The position numbers and the translations under genes were made by a program. The notes beneath the pieces are model-generated. The model searched no databases, was not told the origin of the DNA, and worked only from the letters and a program-made list of their open reading frames with translations. 64,000 nucleotides of DNA from Sphingomonas sp. CL5.1 (GTDB lineage: Bacteria; Pseudomonadota; Alphaproteobacteria; Sphingomonadales; Sphingomonadaceae): the NCBI RefSeq assembly GCF_013344685.1, contig NZ_CP050137.1, positions 1,988,001 through 2,052,000 on the forward strand. Direction: 5' to 3'. This document shows, in pieces, positions 24,846 to 34,386 of this stretch (its first letter is position 1; every line of letters begins with the position of its first letter).

Positions 24846-26381
24846 TCAGACCAGCGCGCGCAGTTCTCGCTTCAGCACCTTGCCGCTCGCGTTCTTTGGC
24901 AACGACTCGGCGATGACCACCCGCTTGGGTAGCTTGAAACCAGCGAGCCGCGTGCGGCAATAATCGATCACTTCGGCTTCGGTGATGGCCTGGCCCTGTC
25001 GCGCGACCACCACAGCGGTAACCGCCTCGATCCAACGGGGATCGGGCATGCCGATGACGGCGGCCTCCGCGATCCCCGGATGACCATAAAGGACTTCCTC
25101 AACCTCGCGCGATGATACGTTCTCGCCGCCCGATTTGATCATGTCCTTCTTGCGATCCACGATGGTGATATAGCCGTCGGCGTCCATGACGCCGAGGTCG
25201 CCGCTGTGAAACCATCCGCCCGCGAAAGCCTCTGCGGTCCGCTTTGCATCGTTCCAATAACCAATCATGAGTTGAGGCGATTGATGGACGATTTCTCCGA
25301 TCTCGCCAGCCGGAACATCGTGCATCGCATCATCGACGATGCGGGTGGAGACATGAAGCGTCGGGCGTCCGGCGGAGCCGGCGCGGTCGCCATGTTCGTG
25401 GGGAAACAGGACCGTCGCGACTGGTGCGATCTCCGTTTGCCCATAGAGGTTCCATAACCGCAGCGCAGGCAGCCGGCGGGCAAGCTCGCGCAGAATCTCC
25501 ACCGGCATTATCGATGCGCCATAATAGCCGCACGCCAGTTGGGAAAGATCGGCATCGTCGAGGAGCGGTGATCGCAGGATGCCGATCCAGACGGTCGGCG
25601 GCGAGAAGAAGGATGTCACTTTATATCGGGAAAGCAATGGAATGAGATTATCCGGCGACGCCGTAGCGGTGATGATATTCGTGGCGCCGGACTGGAGCGC
25701 GGGCCCGAGCATCGCGTCTAGCTGGGCGCAATGAAACATTGGTAGCGCATGGAGCGCTACGGTTCGCGCCGACCATTCGCAATCGATGACGCAAGATTGG
25801 TATTGCCACAACACCGCGCCATGCGTGAGCATTGCGCCCTTGGGGCGAGATTCCGTACCGCTCGTATAGATGATCTGCAGCAGATCGTCCGCCGAGACGA
25901 CTTCGTCCGGTATCGGGCCGGGCCGGCATAACGTGTCCCACGATGGAATACCGTCCGGCGGCGCTATACCTTCTCCCGCAATACCGAAAATTGCTTCCAC
26001 GGCTGCGGTACGAGCGTCCAGGCCGAGTGCCTTTGTCGTCCGGTCGACGAATAGCAGGCGTGCGCCGGAATGATCGAGCACATAACGCACTTCCTCTGCG
26101 GTCAGCATGAAATTGATGGGAACCAGGACCGCCCCGATCCGGGCGACCGCGAAGCGGAGAGCGGCGAAGACATGGCTGTTGCGCGCCAGGATCGCGACGC
26201 GATCACCCTTCGCGATGCCGCGATCGATCAGGCCGCGACCTAGCGCATCCACGATGTCGTCGAACATCAGATACGACCAGCTTATCTCGCCGCAGATGAT
26301 GGCGGGCTTGTTACCGTGCCGCGCGGCGCTCCTGCGCAACAAGGTTGACAAGGATTGGTGGCGAGCCTGATCGACGTGCAT
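24846..26381 (-). CDS. AMP-dependent acyl-CoA synthetase/ligase
   Basis: A 511-aa ANL-superfamily ligase of normal length. Motifs are P-loop YTSGTESRPKGAM, the adenine-binding NLYGQTEIAP, the hinge GGWFHSGDLGVMD, and the catalytic lysine in PKNASGKVLKREL. It activates a carboxylic acid to its CoA thioester via the acyl-adenylate. GAGAGGAAGAG precedes the ATG. It lies 77 bases downstream of the C-C hydrolase gene and belongs to the same unit, driven from the 27.74-kb operator. Its product would enter the acyl-CoA dehydrogenases encoded at 38.4 and 40.1 kb. The acid could be aliphatic or aromatic. Confidence 0.9.
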   Translation of the reverse strand: MHVDQARHQSLSTLLRRSAARHGNKPAIICGEISWSYLMFDDIVDALGRGLIDRGIAKGDRVAILARNSHVFAALRFAVARIGAVLVPINFMLTAEEVRYVLDHSGARLLFVDRTTKALGLDARTAAVEAIFGIAGEGIAPPDGIPSWDTLCRPGPIPDEVVSADDLLQIIYTSGTESRPKGAMLTHGAVLWQYQSCVIDCEWSARTVALHALPMFHCAQLDAMLGPALQSGATNIITATASPDNLIPLLSRYKVTSFFSPPTVWIGILRSPLLDDADLSQLACGYYGASIMPVEILRELARRLPALRLWNLYGQTEIAPVATVLFPHEHGDRAGSAGRPTLHVSTRIVDDAMHDVPAGEIGEIVHQSPQLMIGYWNDAKRTAEAFAGGWFHSGDLGVMDADGYITIVDRKKDMIKSGGENVSSREVEEVLYGHPGIAEAAVIGMPDPRWIEAVTAVVVARQGQAITEAEVIDYCRTRLAGFKLPKRVVIAESLPKNASGKVLKRELRALV

Positions 26382-26458
26382 CTCTTCCTCTCTTGTCGTC
26401 CGCCTTTCTGACGGATGACCTGCTGGTTGCCGTCCAGGTCTGGATCGCTTTATTCCGT

Positions 26459-27706
26459 TTAGCGATTAGGCTTGAGCAGCAGCCCCGGAAGTGCCGCTTG
26501 GTCAATGCCAAGTTTGTCCGCGAGCCAATCGCAGATATATTCCATGCCAAGTGTCAGATTGTCGATCTGGCAATGCGATGCGCCAGTTTCCTCAGCGGTG
26601 AACACTTTCATGGTTACATCCTGGCCAGCGGCTTTCGAATAGGCGTAGGCTTCCTCGGCCAAGTGGAAACCGGCATGATCAAGTTCGCCTTCCACCATGA
26701 GATAGGGGCAACGAATCTTGTCCTGCACCCCTTCGAGCGAGAAGTCGGCAAGCTTCTCCAGGACGGCATCGAAACCCTCCAGCGTTCCTTCGCCCGGCAC
26801 GCCAAGAATCCAGTGCAGATGCCGGACCGCGATACGGGATGGATTGTTCGCCGGCACGCCGACACAGCGTTGCGCATTCCAGATCACGCCGTCCGATACC
26901 ACCGCTTTCAACCGATGTTCGAAACTGGCTGCGCGCGGAGCGTAATAGCCACCCAGGCTGGCGCCGTAGAGGGCGATCCGGTCAGGGTCGACGTCGGCGC
27001 GGGACTCCAGATAGTCCACGCATGCACCTACCGGCACTTCCGTATCGAAGCGCGACCGGAGCTTTTGCCGTCGCAAGGTGCCACCCTGTCCGGGCAAGTC
27101 GACCAATAGCAGCGACAGGCCGCGCGCGAAGGCGTGACGGGTGATCTCGTGCAGCAGTTCGTCCTTGAACTCATCCAACCCGCCAAAGCAGATCACCACT
27201 GGATGCCGGTCAAGCGAATATGGCGCGCGAAGGAAATATGCGTCGAGATGCGCGCCGTTCTCATAGGGGACGCGGACGACCTCGCCCGCGGGGTCCATGC
27301 GCCTCATATATTCACGCGAACAGCCTTCGATCAGGTCGAGCAGCTGCAATCGCCGCGGATCATCGTGGCGCAGGAAAAATTCGGCCGACCGGAAATAATT
27401 CGCCGCGCGCAGCCAATTGTCCCGAGCGGTTTGCACATGGCCGATCGCCAACGCGGCCTCTGCCCGGGCCTTGTTGCGATGGCCGAGCGCGGTCCACTCC
27501 TTATGCCAGCTCTCGTCGTCACCGGGTGAAATGCGGGTGCCGGCCTGAAAGCACTCGCTTATGGTGCTGGCGCCCTCCTGCGCTGCCCCCAGCACGCGCA
27601 TGAACTGGAAAGAATAGTCCGGATTGTCGGGCCACTGCATCCAACCCGCCGGCTGATACTCGCCCCGGCGACCGGCGATCGCGGTTGCGCAAGTCTGATC
27701 GTTCAT
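26459..27706 (-). CDS. Alpha/beta hydrolase, 2,6-dihydroxypseudooxynicotine hydrolase-like
   Basis: A 415-aa cytoplasmic serine hydrolase with a helical N-terminal domain (residues 1-135) before the alpha/beta core. The nucleophile elbow is GASLGGYY (Ser250), an acid lies in VEGELDHAG, and the His in TGASHCQ. This long N-terminal domain and the motif set are those of the DHPON hydrolase group, which splits a C-C bond next to an aryl or vinylogous ketone in nicotine degradation; FrsA-like esterases are the alternative. AAGGGG precedes the ATG. An exact regulon motif lies 37 bases upstream. It would release a carboxylic acid for the CoA ligase encoded next. Confidence 0.75.
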   Translation of the reverse strand: MNDQTCATAIAGRRGEYQPAGWMQWPDNPDYSFQFMRVLGAAQEGASTISECFQAGTRISPGDDESWHKEWTALGHRNKARAEAALAIGHVQTARDNWLRAANYFRSAEFFLRHDDPRRLQLLDLIEGCSREYMRRMDPAGEVVRVPYENGAHLDAYFLRAPYSLDRHPVVICFGGLDEFKDELLHEITRHAFARGLSLLLVDLPGQGGTLRRQKLRSRFDTEVPVGACVDYLESRADVDPDRIALYGASLGGYYAPRAASFEHRLKAVVSDGVIWNAQRCVGVPANNPSRIAVRHLHWILGVPGEGTLEGFDAVLEKLADFSLEGVQDKIRCPYLMVEGELDHAGFHLAEEAYAYSKAAGQDVTMKVFTAEETGASHCQIDNLTLGMEYICDWLADKLGIDQAALPGLLLKPNR

Positions 27707-27742
27707 ACAAACCCCTTATGCGAGCAATATTCCATGCGGGTA

Positions 27743-27756
27743 TTACGGATCGGTAA
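27743..27756. promoter_or_regulatory. Regulon operator C (TTACGGATCGGTAA)
   Basis: Exact consensus TTACGGATCGGTAA 37 bases upstream of the alpha/beta hydrolase ATG (27706), on the promoter side. It is identical over 14 bases to operator A. Confidence 0.7.
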
Positions 27757-27826
27757 TAGTTTTGTCGAGCTATTTCGCGCGGTGAATCACGAGGCTGAAC
27801 AGAGAGCGGTCGAATCACCGCTCCCG

Positions 27827-28429
27827 TCAGACTGCAACGCGGAAGCTCGCGGCAGTCGCTATCTCGGAAAGCGGTTTGCGGTCGCTGGGTGCTTCTCTGG
27901 CCCGTAATTTTTCCGGGAGGATATCGGGTGCCGCCCTGCGGCCGATCGCTGCGGCCGCCTCGATCCGCCATGCCGCGGGAATGTTCAGAAGCGACCGGGC
28001 AAGATCGAAGTCAATGCCGGTCATGGCATGAGCATGATAGCCCAGCAGCGTTGCTTGCAGGGCGATCTGGGCCCAGGCGGCTCCCGCATCGAAGCTGTGC
28101 GTGTGCGATGGATTGCCGGAATCGTTCATTGCACATTCCGACACGAAAACGATCAACAGCGATGCCCGACATGCCCAGTCCCGGTTGAACGGCAAGAGTA
28201 GAGAAAGGAAATGATCAAACTCGGGATGATCGCGTTGCGCATAGATGAAGCGCCACGGTTGATAGTTGAACGCTGACGGCGCCCATCTGCCGGCGTCGAG
28301 AATGGTCAGAATATTGGCATCAGGCATGGCTGATCCATCAAAGGCACGCGGTGACCAACGGTGCAGGAATAATGGGGCAACCGCGCTCGTGCTGGTTCGC
28401 GGTGTCGCTGTAATGGAGGCCTCGGTCAT
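27827..28429 (-). CDS. Nitroreductase-family flavoprotein
   Basis: A 200-aa FMN-dependent nitroreductase-fold protein. Family segments are RWSPRAFDGSAMPD near the N-terminus, LDAGRWAPSAFNYQPWRFIY, and the GAAWAQIALQATLLGYHAH core. Such enzymes reduce nitro groups or quinones, or supply or use reduced flavin. It is coupled by an ATGA overlap to the RibBA-like gene and is last in the TBDR-amidohydrolase-RibBA-nitroreductase unit. It could provide FMNH2 for the two-component LLM monooxygenase at 35757, or reduce a pathway intermediate. Both are inference. Confidence 0.85.
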   Translation of the reverse strand: MTEASITATPRTSTSAVAPLFLHRWSPRAFDGSAMPDANILTILDAGRWAPSAFNYQPWRFIYAQRDHPEFDHFLSLLLPFNRDWACRASLLIVFVSECAMNDSGNPSHTHSFDAGAAWAQIALQATLLGYHAHAMTGIDFDLARSLLNIPAAWRIEAAAAIGRRAAPDILPEKLRAREAPSDRKPLSEIATAASFRVAV

Positions 28430-29571
28430 GGTTGTGCTCCGGCGACATGTTGATCGTCTGTGAAGCCGATGGGGTGGTCCCCCACGATGTTCACACCAAA
28501 GGCGTCCACTCCATATCCTCGCGGCGGCGGCGTGTTGGTCAGGCGGACAATGTCGTGGATGCCCAGATCAGCCAGAATCTGTGCACTGATCCCCAAAGTC
28601 CTGATCATCTGATCGCTATACGGATGACTGCTCGGCTCGACTTCGGGCTCGACGCTCAAGTCCTCCGGTTCAATAAGAACGATGACTCCGTGTCCGGCTT
28701 CGCCGACATGCATCATGGTACGGTGCAGCAACTGAAAATCCGATCCCGGCACGCTTAGTATGTCTGACCGGCGGGAGAGGCGATGAATTCGGACTGGGGT
28801 GGGCGAGGTTGGGTCGATCTCGCCCTTGCACAACACGATTACCTCGCTGTTGTCGATCGCGCTGCGGTAGCGAAGCATGCGCCACTCGCCCCCATATTGT
28901 GACAGCAGCGGTTCGTCGCCAATGCGAGTGACCAGATTGTCGTGCCAGCGGCGATACCCGATTAAATCCCGGATCGTGCCGACCTTCAATTCGTGACGCT
29001 GCGCGAAGGCGCGCAACTGATCACCGCGCGCCACGGCGCCCGTCTCATCGAGAATTTCGCAGAGCACCGCCGACGGATTCAGTCCCGCGAGCCTTATTAT
29101 GTCCACTGCCGCTTCGGCATTTCCGGCGCAAGCGAGAACGCCGCCGTCCCGAACCACCACGGGGAAGACATGGCCCGGCACCACAAGTTCATCCGGATCG
29201 CGGGTGGAAATCGCGACCGTGATCGTTCGGGCGCGATCCGCGGCGGAGATTCCCGTCGTCACCCCCGTGCGCGCCTCGATCGACACCGTGGCGGCGATGC
29301 GGGTTCGCGGCGCCGCATCGCCGACCATCGGCGGCAGTCCCAGTTCGTCGACACGCGCCCGAGACAATGCTAGCCGGATCAACCCGCGCCCGTGCGTGGC
29401 CATAAAGTTGATGGCTGCGGGCGTCACCATTTGTGCCGCGATCACCAGATCCCCGGGGCTGTCGCAGCCGATTTCATTGACCATGATGAACATGCCGCCA
29501 TTTCCCGCCAATGCGATAAGATCGGCGGGAGCCGGAACGAGGGCGCGATCATGAGCCATGGGCGTCGACAT
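28426..29571 (-). CDS. RibBA-like protein with degenerate catalytic sites
   Basis: A 381-aa homologue of the bifunctional riboflavin enzyme (DHBP synthase plus GTP cyclohydrolase II). The N-terminal half keeps the fold signature INFMATHGRGLI, GVTTGISAADRARTI and PGHVFPV. The acidic loop normally DEDRENEGD reads VNEIGCDSPGD (Cys36, Asp37), and the metal-binding His of AGHTEA is Asn151 (AGNAEA). The C-terminal half lacks the zinc cysteines of GTP cyclohydrolase II, retaining only a divergent tail. The ATG at 29571 shares one base with the upstream stop (TGATG). Normal riboflavin synthesis is unlikely; a new reaction or binding role in the catabolic unit is inferred. Confidence 0.8.
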   Translation of the reverse strand: MSTPMAHDRALVPAPADLIALAGNGGMFIMVNEIGCDSPGDLVIAAQMVTPAAINFMATHGRGLIRLALSRARVDELGLPPMVGDAAPRTRIAATVSIEARTGVTTGISAADRARTITVAISTRDPDELVVPGHVFPVVVRDGGVLACAGNAEAAVDIIRLAGLNPSAVLCEILDETGAVARGDQLRAFAQRHELKVGTIRDLIGYRRWHDNLVTRIGDEPLLSQYGGEWRMLRYRSAIDNSEVIVLCKGEIDPTSPTPVRIHRLSRRSDILSVPGSDFQLLHRTMMHVGEAGHGVIVLIEPEDLSVEPEVEPSSHPYSDQMIRTLGISAQILADLGIHDIVRLTNTPPPRGYGVDAFGVNIVGDHPIGFTDDQHVAGAQP

Positions 29572-31163
29572 CAGTTCCGTGGCGACTGATAGCGTATGCC
29601 GAGTTGGTCGAGGTAGGTCGGAAACCTTGAGGGCTGGTAGTAGAATTGCTCCATCTGCGGCCGGATCTGACTCATCAAGTTCGCGTTCAGCCAGATTGCA
29701 GGCTTTTGCAGGATCGGATCGTAGTGATCGGTCTTCCTCTGCACATTCTCGAAATAGGCGCGGGCAGCGGTCAGCAATGTCGGGCTGGTCATCGCGTCGA
29801 GGACGGTGAGCGCGACTGCCTTGGCCCCCACCGCGACACCCTTGTGCGCGATCGGGGTGGCCATGGCCATGGCGGATTGCTGGTTGTGACTGATAAGGTT
29901 GGGGATGTTCGCAGGGTAGAACAGGGTGATGGTCGGAACGGTCCACATAATGTTGCCGATGTCGTCCGATCCACCGTTTACCTGTGTCGGATCCGGTGGC
30001 GCCAGCGGGGTGACCGTGGTGCGCAGGCCATCTACCGGACGACCGTTGGCCCGCTGGACTGCTCTGGCGAAGTCCTGGTCGTTCGACGACCAGCGCGGTA
30101 TCCCGACACGTCTGATGTTGGCGAAGGCCGCCTCTGCCAGCGGCCGATTGCCGAAATATTTTGCGGCATAACCCAATACGGTGTGCTTTACAGTCGTGCC
30201 CGTGGCAAGCGCGGCCGCTTCGGCAATCGTATTTCCCGTGTCGTAAAGAGCTCGCACTCCCGCAGACGTTCGGTCGCGGAAATAATACCAGACTGAAGCA
30301 TGCGCGGGAACAATGTTGGGTTGGCCGCCGCCATCCGTGATGACGTGATGCGACCGCTGCGTGAGTGGAAGATGTTCTCGTCGGAAGTTCCAGGCGGTAT
30401 CCATGATCTCCACGGCATCAAGCGCGCTGCGGCCTTCCCAGGGGCTAAGTGCCGCATGTGCGGATTTTCCCGAGAACTTGTATTCCACGGACACCGCCGC
30501 AGTAGTGCCGATGTCGCCGTAATTGGTCGTGAAACGATCGCTGACATGGACGAAGATACAAGCGTCGACATCTTTGAAGACGCCTGCCTGAACGTAATAG
30601 GCTTTGCTCCCCAGCAACTCCTCCGCGACGCCAGGCCAGATCAGCAGGCGACCGGGAATATGATGTCGTTCCATCACGCGCTTGACGGCAATGGCGGCCG
30701 CCACGATTAGCGGCATACCAGAATTGTGTCCTTCGCCGTGACCGGGCGCACCCGCGACCATCGGTGACACCGTGCTGACGCCCGGGCGTTGCGACATGTC
30801 GGTCAGTGCGTCGATATCGCTGCCCAGCGCGATCAGCGGACCGCCTTTGCCCCATGTGGCGATAAAGGCGGTTGGAATTCCCGCGACGCCCTTCTTTATT
30901 TCGAAGCCGTTTTCAGCCAGCCTTTGTTGAAGGAGATCCGATGTTCGAAACTCCTGGAACCCCGGCTCGGCAAAGGAGAATATCTGGTCGACCATGACCT
31001 GAATATTCCTGGCTTGCGCGTCGATCGCAGCGACTGTTTCGGCGCGTTGATCGCCGCCGCCGGCCTCGGCGGGGCTGGAGGTCATGGCGACGCCGGCCAA
31101 TGCCAGCGCCATGCCCAACTTCCTCCGGCGGTACACCTGCCCGATCCTGCCGATCGCGCGCAT
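29571..31163 (-). CDS. Exported M20-family metallo-amidohydrolase (AbgB-like)
   Basis: A 530-aa peptidase-M20 protein. The first ~35 residues form a signal peptide (basic MRAIGRIGQVYRRRK, hydrophobic MALALAGVAM, end SPAEA), so it acts in the periplasm. Metal-binding motifs are GSDIDAL, GHGEGHNSG, the EE pair in VAEELLG, and the late GGSDDIGN/ISHNQ region; SAHAALSPWEGRSA marks the dimerisation domain. The family hydrolyses N-acyl amino acids or amide conjugates (AbgB cleaves p-aminobenzoyl-glutamate). It begins one base after the TBDR stop. I infer that it trims an amide-linked substrate arriving through the receptor. Confidence 0.85.
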   Translation of the reverse strand: MRAIGRIGQVYRRRKLGMALALAGVAMTSSPAEAGGGDQRAETVAAIDAQARNIQVMVDQIFSFAEPGFQEFRTSDLLQQRLAENGFEIKKGVAGIPTAFIATWGKGGPLIALGSDIDALTDMSQRPGVSTVSPMVAGAPGHGEGHNSGMPLIVAAAIAVKRVMERHHIPGRLLIWPGVAEELLGSKAYYVQAGVFKDVDACIFVHVSDRFTTNYGDIGTTAAVSVEYKFSGKSAHAALSPWEGRSALDAVEIMDTAWNFRREHLPLTQRSHHVITDGGGQPNIVPAHASVWYYFRDRTSAGVRALYDTGNTIAEAAALATGTTVKHTVLGYAAKYFGNRPLAEAAFANIRRVGIPRWSSNDQDFARAVQRANGRPVDGLRTTVTPLAPPDPTQVNGGSDDIGNIMWTVPTITLFYPANIPNLISHNQQSAMAMATPIAHKGVAVGAKAVALTVLDAMTSPTLLTAARAYFENVQRKTDHYDPILQKPAIWLNANLMSQIRPQMEQFYYQPSRFPTYLDQLGIRYQSPRN

Positions 31164-31164
31164 G

Positions 31165-33354
31165 TTAGAATTTGGTTTCCAGCGACACGCCATATGTTCG
31201 CGGCTCGCCGGGAGAAGAGGAGGTGCCGACCGTTGCCGCCGTCAGTATGACGGTGTAATACTTATTGGTAAGATTGCGAGCCCAAAATGTAATCTTATGC
31301 CTGTTGTCAAAGTTGAGCGCTACTCTCGTGTTGATGAGTGAATAGGCATTTTGGAACAGAACATTGTCTGGTTCGGGGTAATAGCCATTATTATAGGAAT
31401 AGGTGAGATTGAAATCCGCCGAGACGTTCGAAGCGACCGGCAGCGAATAGTCCACCGCGGCATTGCCGGTCCACCGTGGGGCGCGATACAATTCGTTCCC
31501 GCTGGCGTCCCCGACCACGACGGAATTGCCTCCGCCGGGGAGGGGAACGGCAATGGCAGCGCCGGGGAAGGAAATATATTTGCTGCGAAGGTATTCAACA
31601 CTGCCGGACAACCGCAGCCTTGACGTTAGCAACGCTTCGGCGTCGATATCGACACCATATACCTCCGCGCGCGCGGCGTTACGGATAGTCTGCGTTCCGA
31701 GCACGAACTGACTGAGCTGAATATCCCTGAAGTTGTAATAGAAGGCCGCTAGGTTGAGTCGAAGACGCCGTGCGAAGAGGCTTTATTTCAAGCCGACTTC
31801 ATAGGCGTCGAGCACTTCCGGGCGGACGGGCGGACTGGTCAGCGAACTCGGATTGTATGCGCCGCTGCGGAAGCCTCGATTGTAGCTTACATATGCGAGC
31901 ACGTCCTTCGCGAGATCCTGGTCGACGGCAATTCGCCATGTCATCTTATTGAAAGTCGCGTCAGTATCGTCGGGTACGACATAGGTGCTGGCCACGGTTG
32001 TCCCGTCCGCGGCGTAATTAATCTGCCGGCCCGACAAGCCGCGCTTTTCGGAATTGTAGCGGGCGCCCAGTGTAATGCGGGTATGCTGCAGCACCGGGTA
32101 AGTCGCTTGTGCATAGCCGGCAAAGGATCGCGTCGTTTGGGTTGCGAAAATGTCACGGAAGAAGGACCCGGAAAACGCGATCCACTGCCGGCCGTTCGCG
32201 TCGAAATAATATAGGCCGGCGGTCCATTCCAGCGAGCCTGGTGATCCTCCGTTCAACTGCAGCTCCTGGCTTATCTGCCGTTCTTGAACGCCGGTGTCGA
32301 ACCGGAGCGTGGGTGCGGGGCTGACGTCCGCATCCAGCGCGAAACCATAGTTGGTGCGGCGATAGGCAGTGATGCTGGTGAGCGTTATATCGTCGAAATC
32401 GTGTGCGATGGTGAGGCTCGCTCCACGCGCCTTGGACCGGAAGAACTGATCGAAGGTGGTGGACACTCCATAACGCGGCCCGACGTAGGGCTGCCCGTTG
32501 GCGGCCAGGAAGCCATCCGCCGTGCGGACGGCTAGGCCCGTGTTCGAATCTCGTTCGCTGTAATCGCCGGCCAGCGTGATGCGCGTATCCTCGCCGGGCG
32601 TGAACAACAGCTTGCCGCGGGCGAGAAAACTGTCGGTCGTATTCACGTTGTTGCCAGTGACGGTATTGTAGCCCCAGCCCTTGCCCTGATTGCGATAATC
32701 CAGGACGAGATCGGCCGCGACCCCGTCAACGATGCCGCCCGTGAGATAGCTGCTGGCGGTTACGGTGTTGAAATTCTCATAGCCCACCTTGGCCGAGAAC
32801 CCTGGAGTGGACGATGGGTCGCGGGTGATGATCTGAATTAATCCGCCGGTGGCGTTGCGGCCGAACAAGGTGCCTTGAGGGCCCTTGAGCACCTCAACGC
32901 GCTCGACATTGGCGAGGCTTTCCATGGCGTCGGCCTTCGAGCCGTAATAGACGCCGTCGACATAAGTGGCGATTGAACTCTCGGTGCCGGGACCATTGCT
33001 CGAACTGCCGATGCCACGGAGGAATGGGGAGTTGAGGCCGACACCGCGGGCGACAACCAGACCCGGGGTCACGCTCGCGAGGTCAGAAGTGTCTTCGATG
33101 CCTGAAGCCTGCAGTGTTTCGCTTGTAAAGGCCTGCACGGCGATTGGCACCGACTGAAGCGATTGTTTCCGACGTTGCGCGGTCACGACGATATCGGCCA
33201 AACCTTGTTCGGCGGGCTGTCCGACATCGCTCTTTGCGGGAGGTGATGCCGGTGTCTTGTCGTCGGTAGCCGGAAGCTCCTGCGCCATGGCCAAGTTCGG
33301 CAAGAACATTGTCAGGCAAGTCGACATCAACGCCGCAGTGATACCGGTCCGCAT
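31165..33354 (-). pseudogene. TonB-dependent receptor interrupted by one in-frame stop
   Basis: The outer-membrane receptor is readable in a single frame over about 729 codons, with signal peptide, the TonB-box/plug start IVVTAQRRKQSLQSVP, the plug signature VEVLKGPQGTLFGRNATGG, beta-barrel segments, and the terminal VSLETKF. A TAA (31783-31785) follows AYEVGLK. The reading continues in the same frame as SLFARRLRLNLAAFYYNF. The intact receptor at 42754 has a sense codon (Thr) at the equivalent place, so this is a nonsense mutation (or sequencing error), not a frameshift. The product would lose the last third of the barrel and be non-functional unless the stop is read through. First gene of a unit with two upstream operators. 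Confidence 0.85.
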
Positions 33355-33409
33355 GGCTCATCCCCTTTGATGCAGGACGCATCGATTCCGAATGTTGGCA
33401 GGCTGATCT

Positions 33410-33449
33410 TTACAGATCCGTAAGTCAACTGGAAATTACGGATCGGAAA
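33410..33449. promoter_or_regulatory. Regulon operators D and E
   Basis: TTACAGATCCGTAA (33410-33423) and TTACGGATCGGAAA (33436-33449) form a tandem pair, 26 bp start to start, 55-95 bases upstream of the TBDR start. Both are variants of the 14-mer found at 20787 and 27743. Confidence 0.65.
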
Positions 33450-33593
33450 TAGGTTGCAAAATGGATGCTTCGAGCTGGGCGCGTTCCATCCGGTATAACA
33501 AGGCGGCTTTGGCCCGTTGGCGCGGATGAGCGGAGCAATAAGATCTGCGCGGGGATCAGCGGCCACCGCCAATTCCACCGCGGGCCTGAGAAC

Positions 33594-34334
33594 CTACCGG
33601 ATCGCTGCGGACCAGCAGATGATCGTGCATCGCTCCCTGGCGTCAAGCACGTCAGAGTGCGACCGATCGGTGACGACCAGAAACTGATGGGCCGTCACGG
33701 CGCAGGTTTCCGCCGCGGAGGTTGCCCGAAGCGATCCGGACTCAACAAAATAGACCCGATCCCTTGCAGCTTGCTGGAAGCATGCTCGTGCGCCCGCGTC
33801 CAAAACGATGTGCGACATCGTCATCGCCGGGGTGTCGAACATTACGCGAAGCGTGACCCCGTCGTCGGTACCGGCAAGCGGCTGCACCTCGTCTACGTTG
33901 CGGAACTGCGGGATCGGGCATACGGGAAGCGCCTGCTGCGCCGCAATCTGCTCGGGAGTCAGCAAATGGCTCCATGCGTCGACCCTGGCCGGTCCGAAGC
34001 CACAGATAGAGTTATAAGCCGAGGTGACGGTGAATCGCTCCGTCACGGCGCCCGCCGGTCGCCACATGAACATGCCGCCGCCGAAGTCAACGGCCTCTCC
34101 GCCGTTCACCATGCGCGCATTGCCCGCGACGGTGTAGCAGAATTCATCCCGGTCGTAGGCATAGGGTCGCGCGTGATCCATGCCGGCCGCTGAATGATTG
34201 TATCCGAGATCGAGGCTCGCCGGGCCGCCGCGCATCGCTGTCAGGATGCGGCGGTGCACCTGGCGCCCGGCCCGATGATCGGCTGAAGAGCGGTTGACCG
34301 TGGGGTCTATGTCCCGGGGATCGACTACGTACAT
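33594..34334 (-). CDS. Two-domain cupin protein
   Basis: A 246-aa protein whose two halves both look like cupin barrels: YDRDEFCYTVAGNARMVNGG with PAGAVTERF in the N-terminal half, and VLDAGARACFQQAARDRVYFVESG with VTAHQFLVV in the C-terminal half. Metal ligands are not obvious in the second half. Bicupins may be dioxygenases, isomerases or binding proteins. It is preceded by an MFS permease on the same strand, 49 bases away, with a palindrome at the junction. The role is unknown; it is cytoplasmic. Confidence 0.6.
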   Translation of the reverse strand: MYVVDPRDIDPTVNRSSADHRAGRQVHRRILTAMRGGPASLDLGYNHSAAGMDHARPYAYDRDEFCYTVAGNARMVNGGEAVDFGGGMFMWRPAGAVTERFTVTSAYNSICGFGPARVDAWSHLLTPEQIAAQQALPVCPIPQFRNVDEVQPLAGTDDGVTLRVMFDTPAMTMSHIVLDAGARACFQQAARDRVYFVESGSLRATSAAETCAVTAHQFLVVTDRSHSDVLDARERCTIICWSAAIR

Positions 34335-34368
34335 GAATAAGCTCCGACCGGATGAAGAATGGGCATGC

Positions 34369-34386
34369 TAACCGCGATATCGGTTA
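34369..34386. promoter_or_regulatory. 18-bp inverted repeat between MFS and cupin genes
   Basis: TAACCGCGATATCGGTTA has perfect 6-bp arms (TAACCG/CGGTTA) around CGATAT. It overlaps the MFS stop codon and lies 35 bases before the cupin start. It may be an operator or a processing site; it does not match the TTACGGATCGGTAA motif closely. Confidence 0.35.

Noticed and set aside
31704..31785. A frameshift in the broken TBDR
   Set aside because: The two open parts are in the same frame (78 bases, 26 codons, between them after the stop), so the defect is a stop codon, not an indel.
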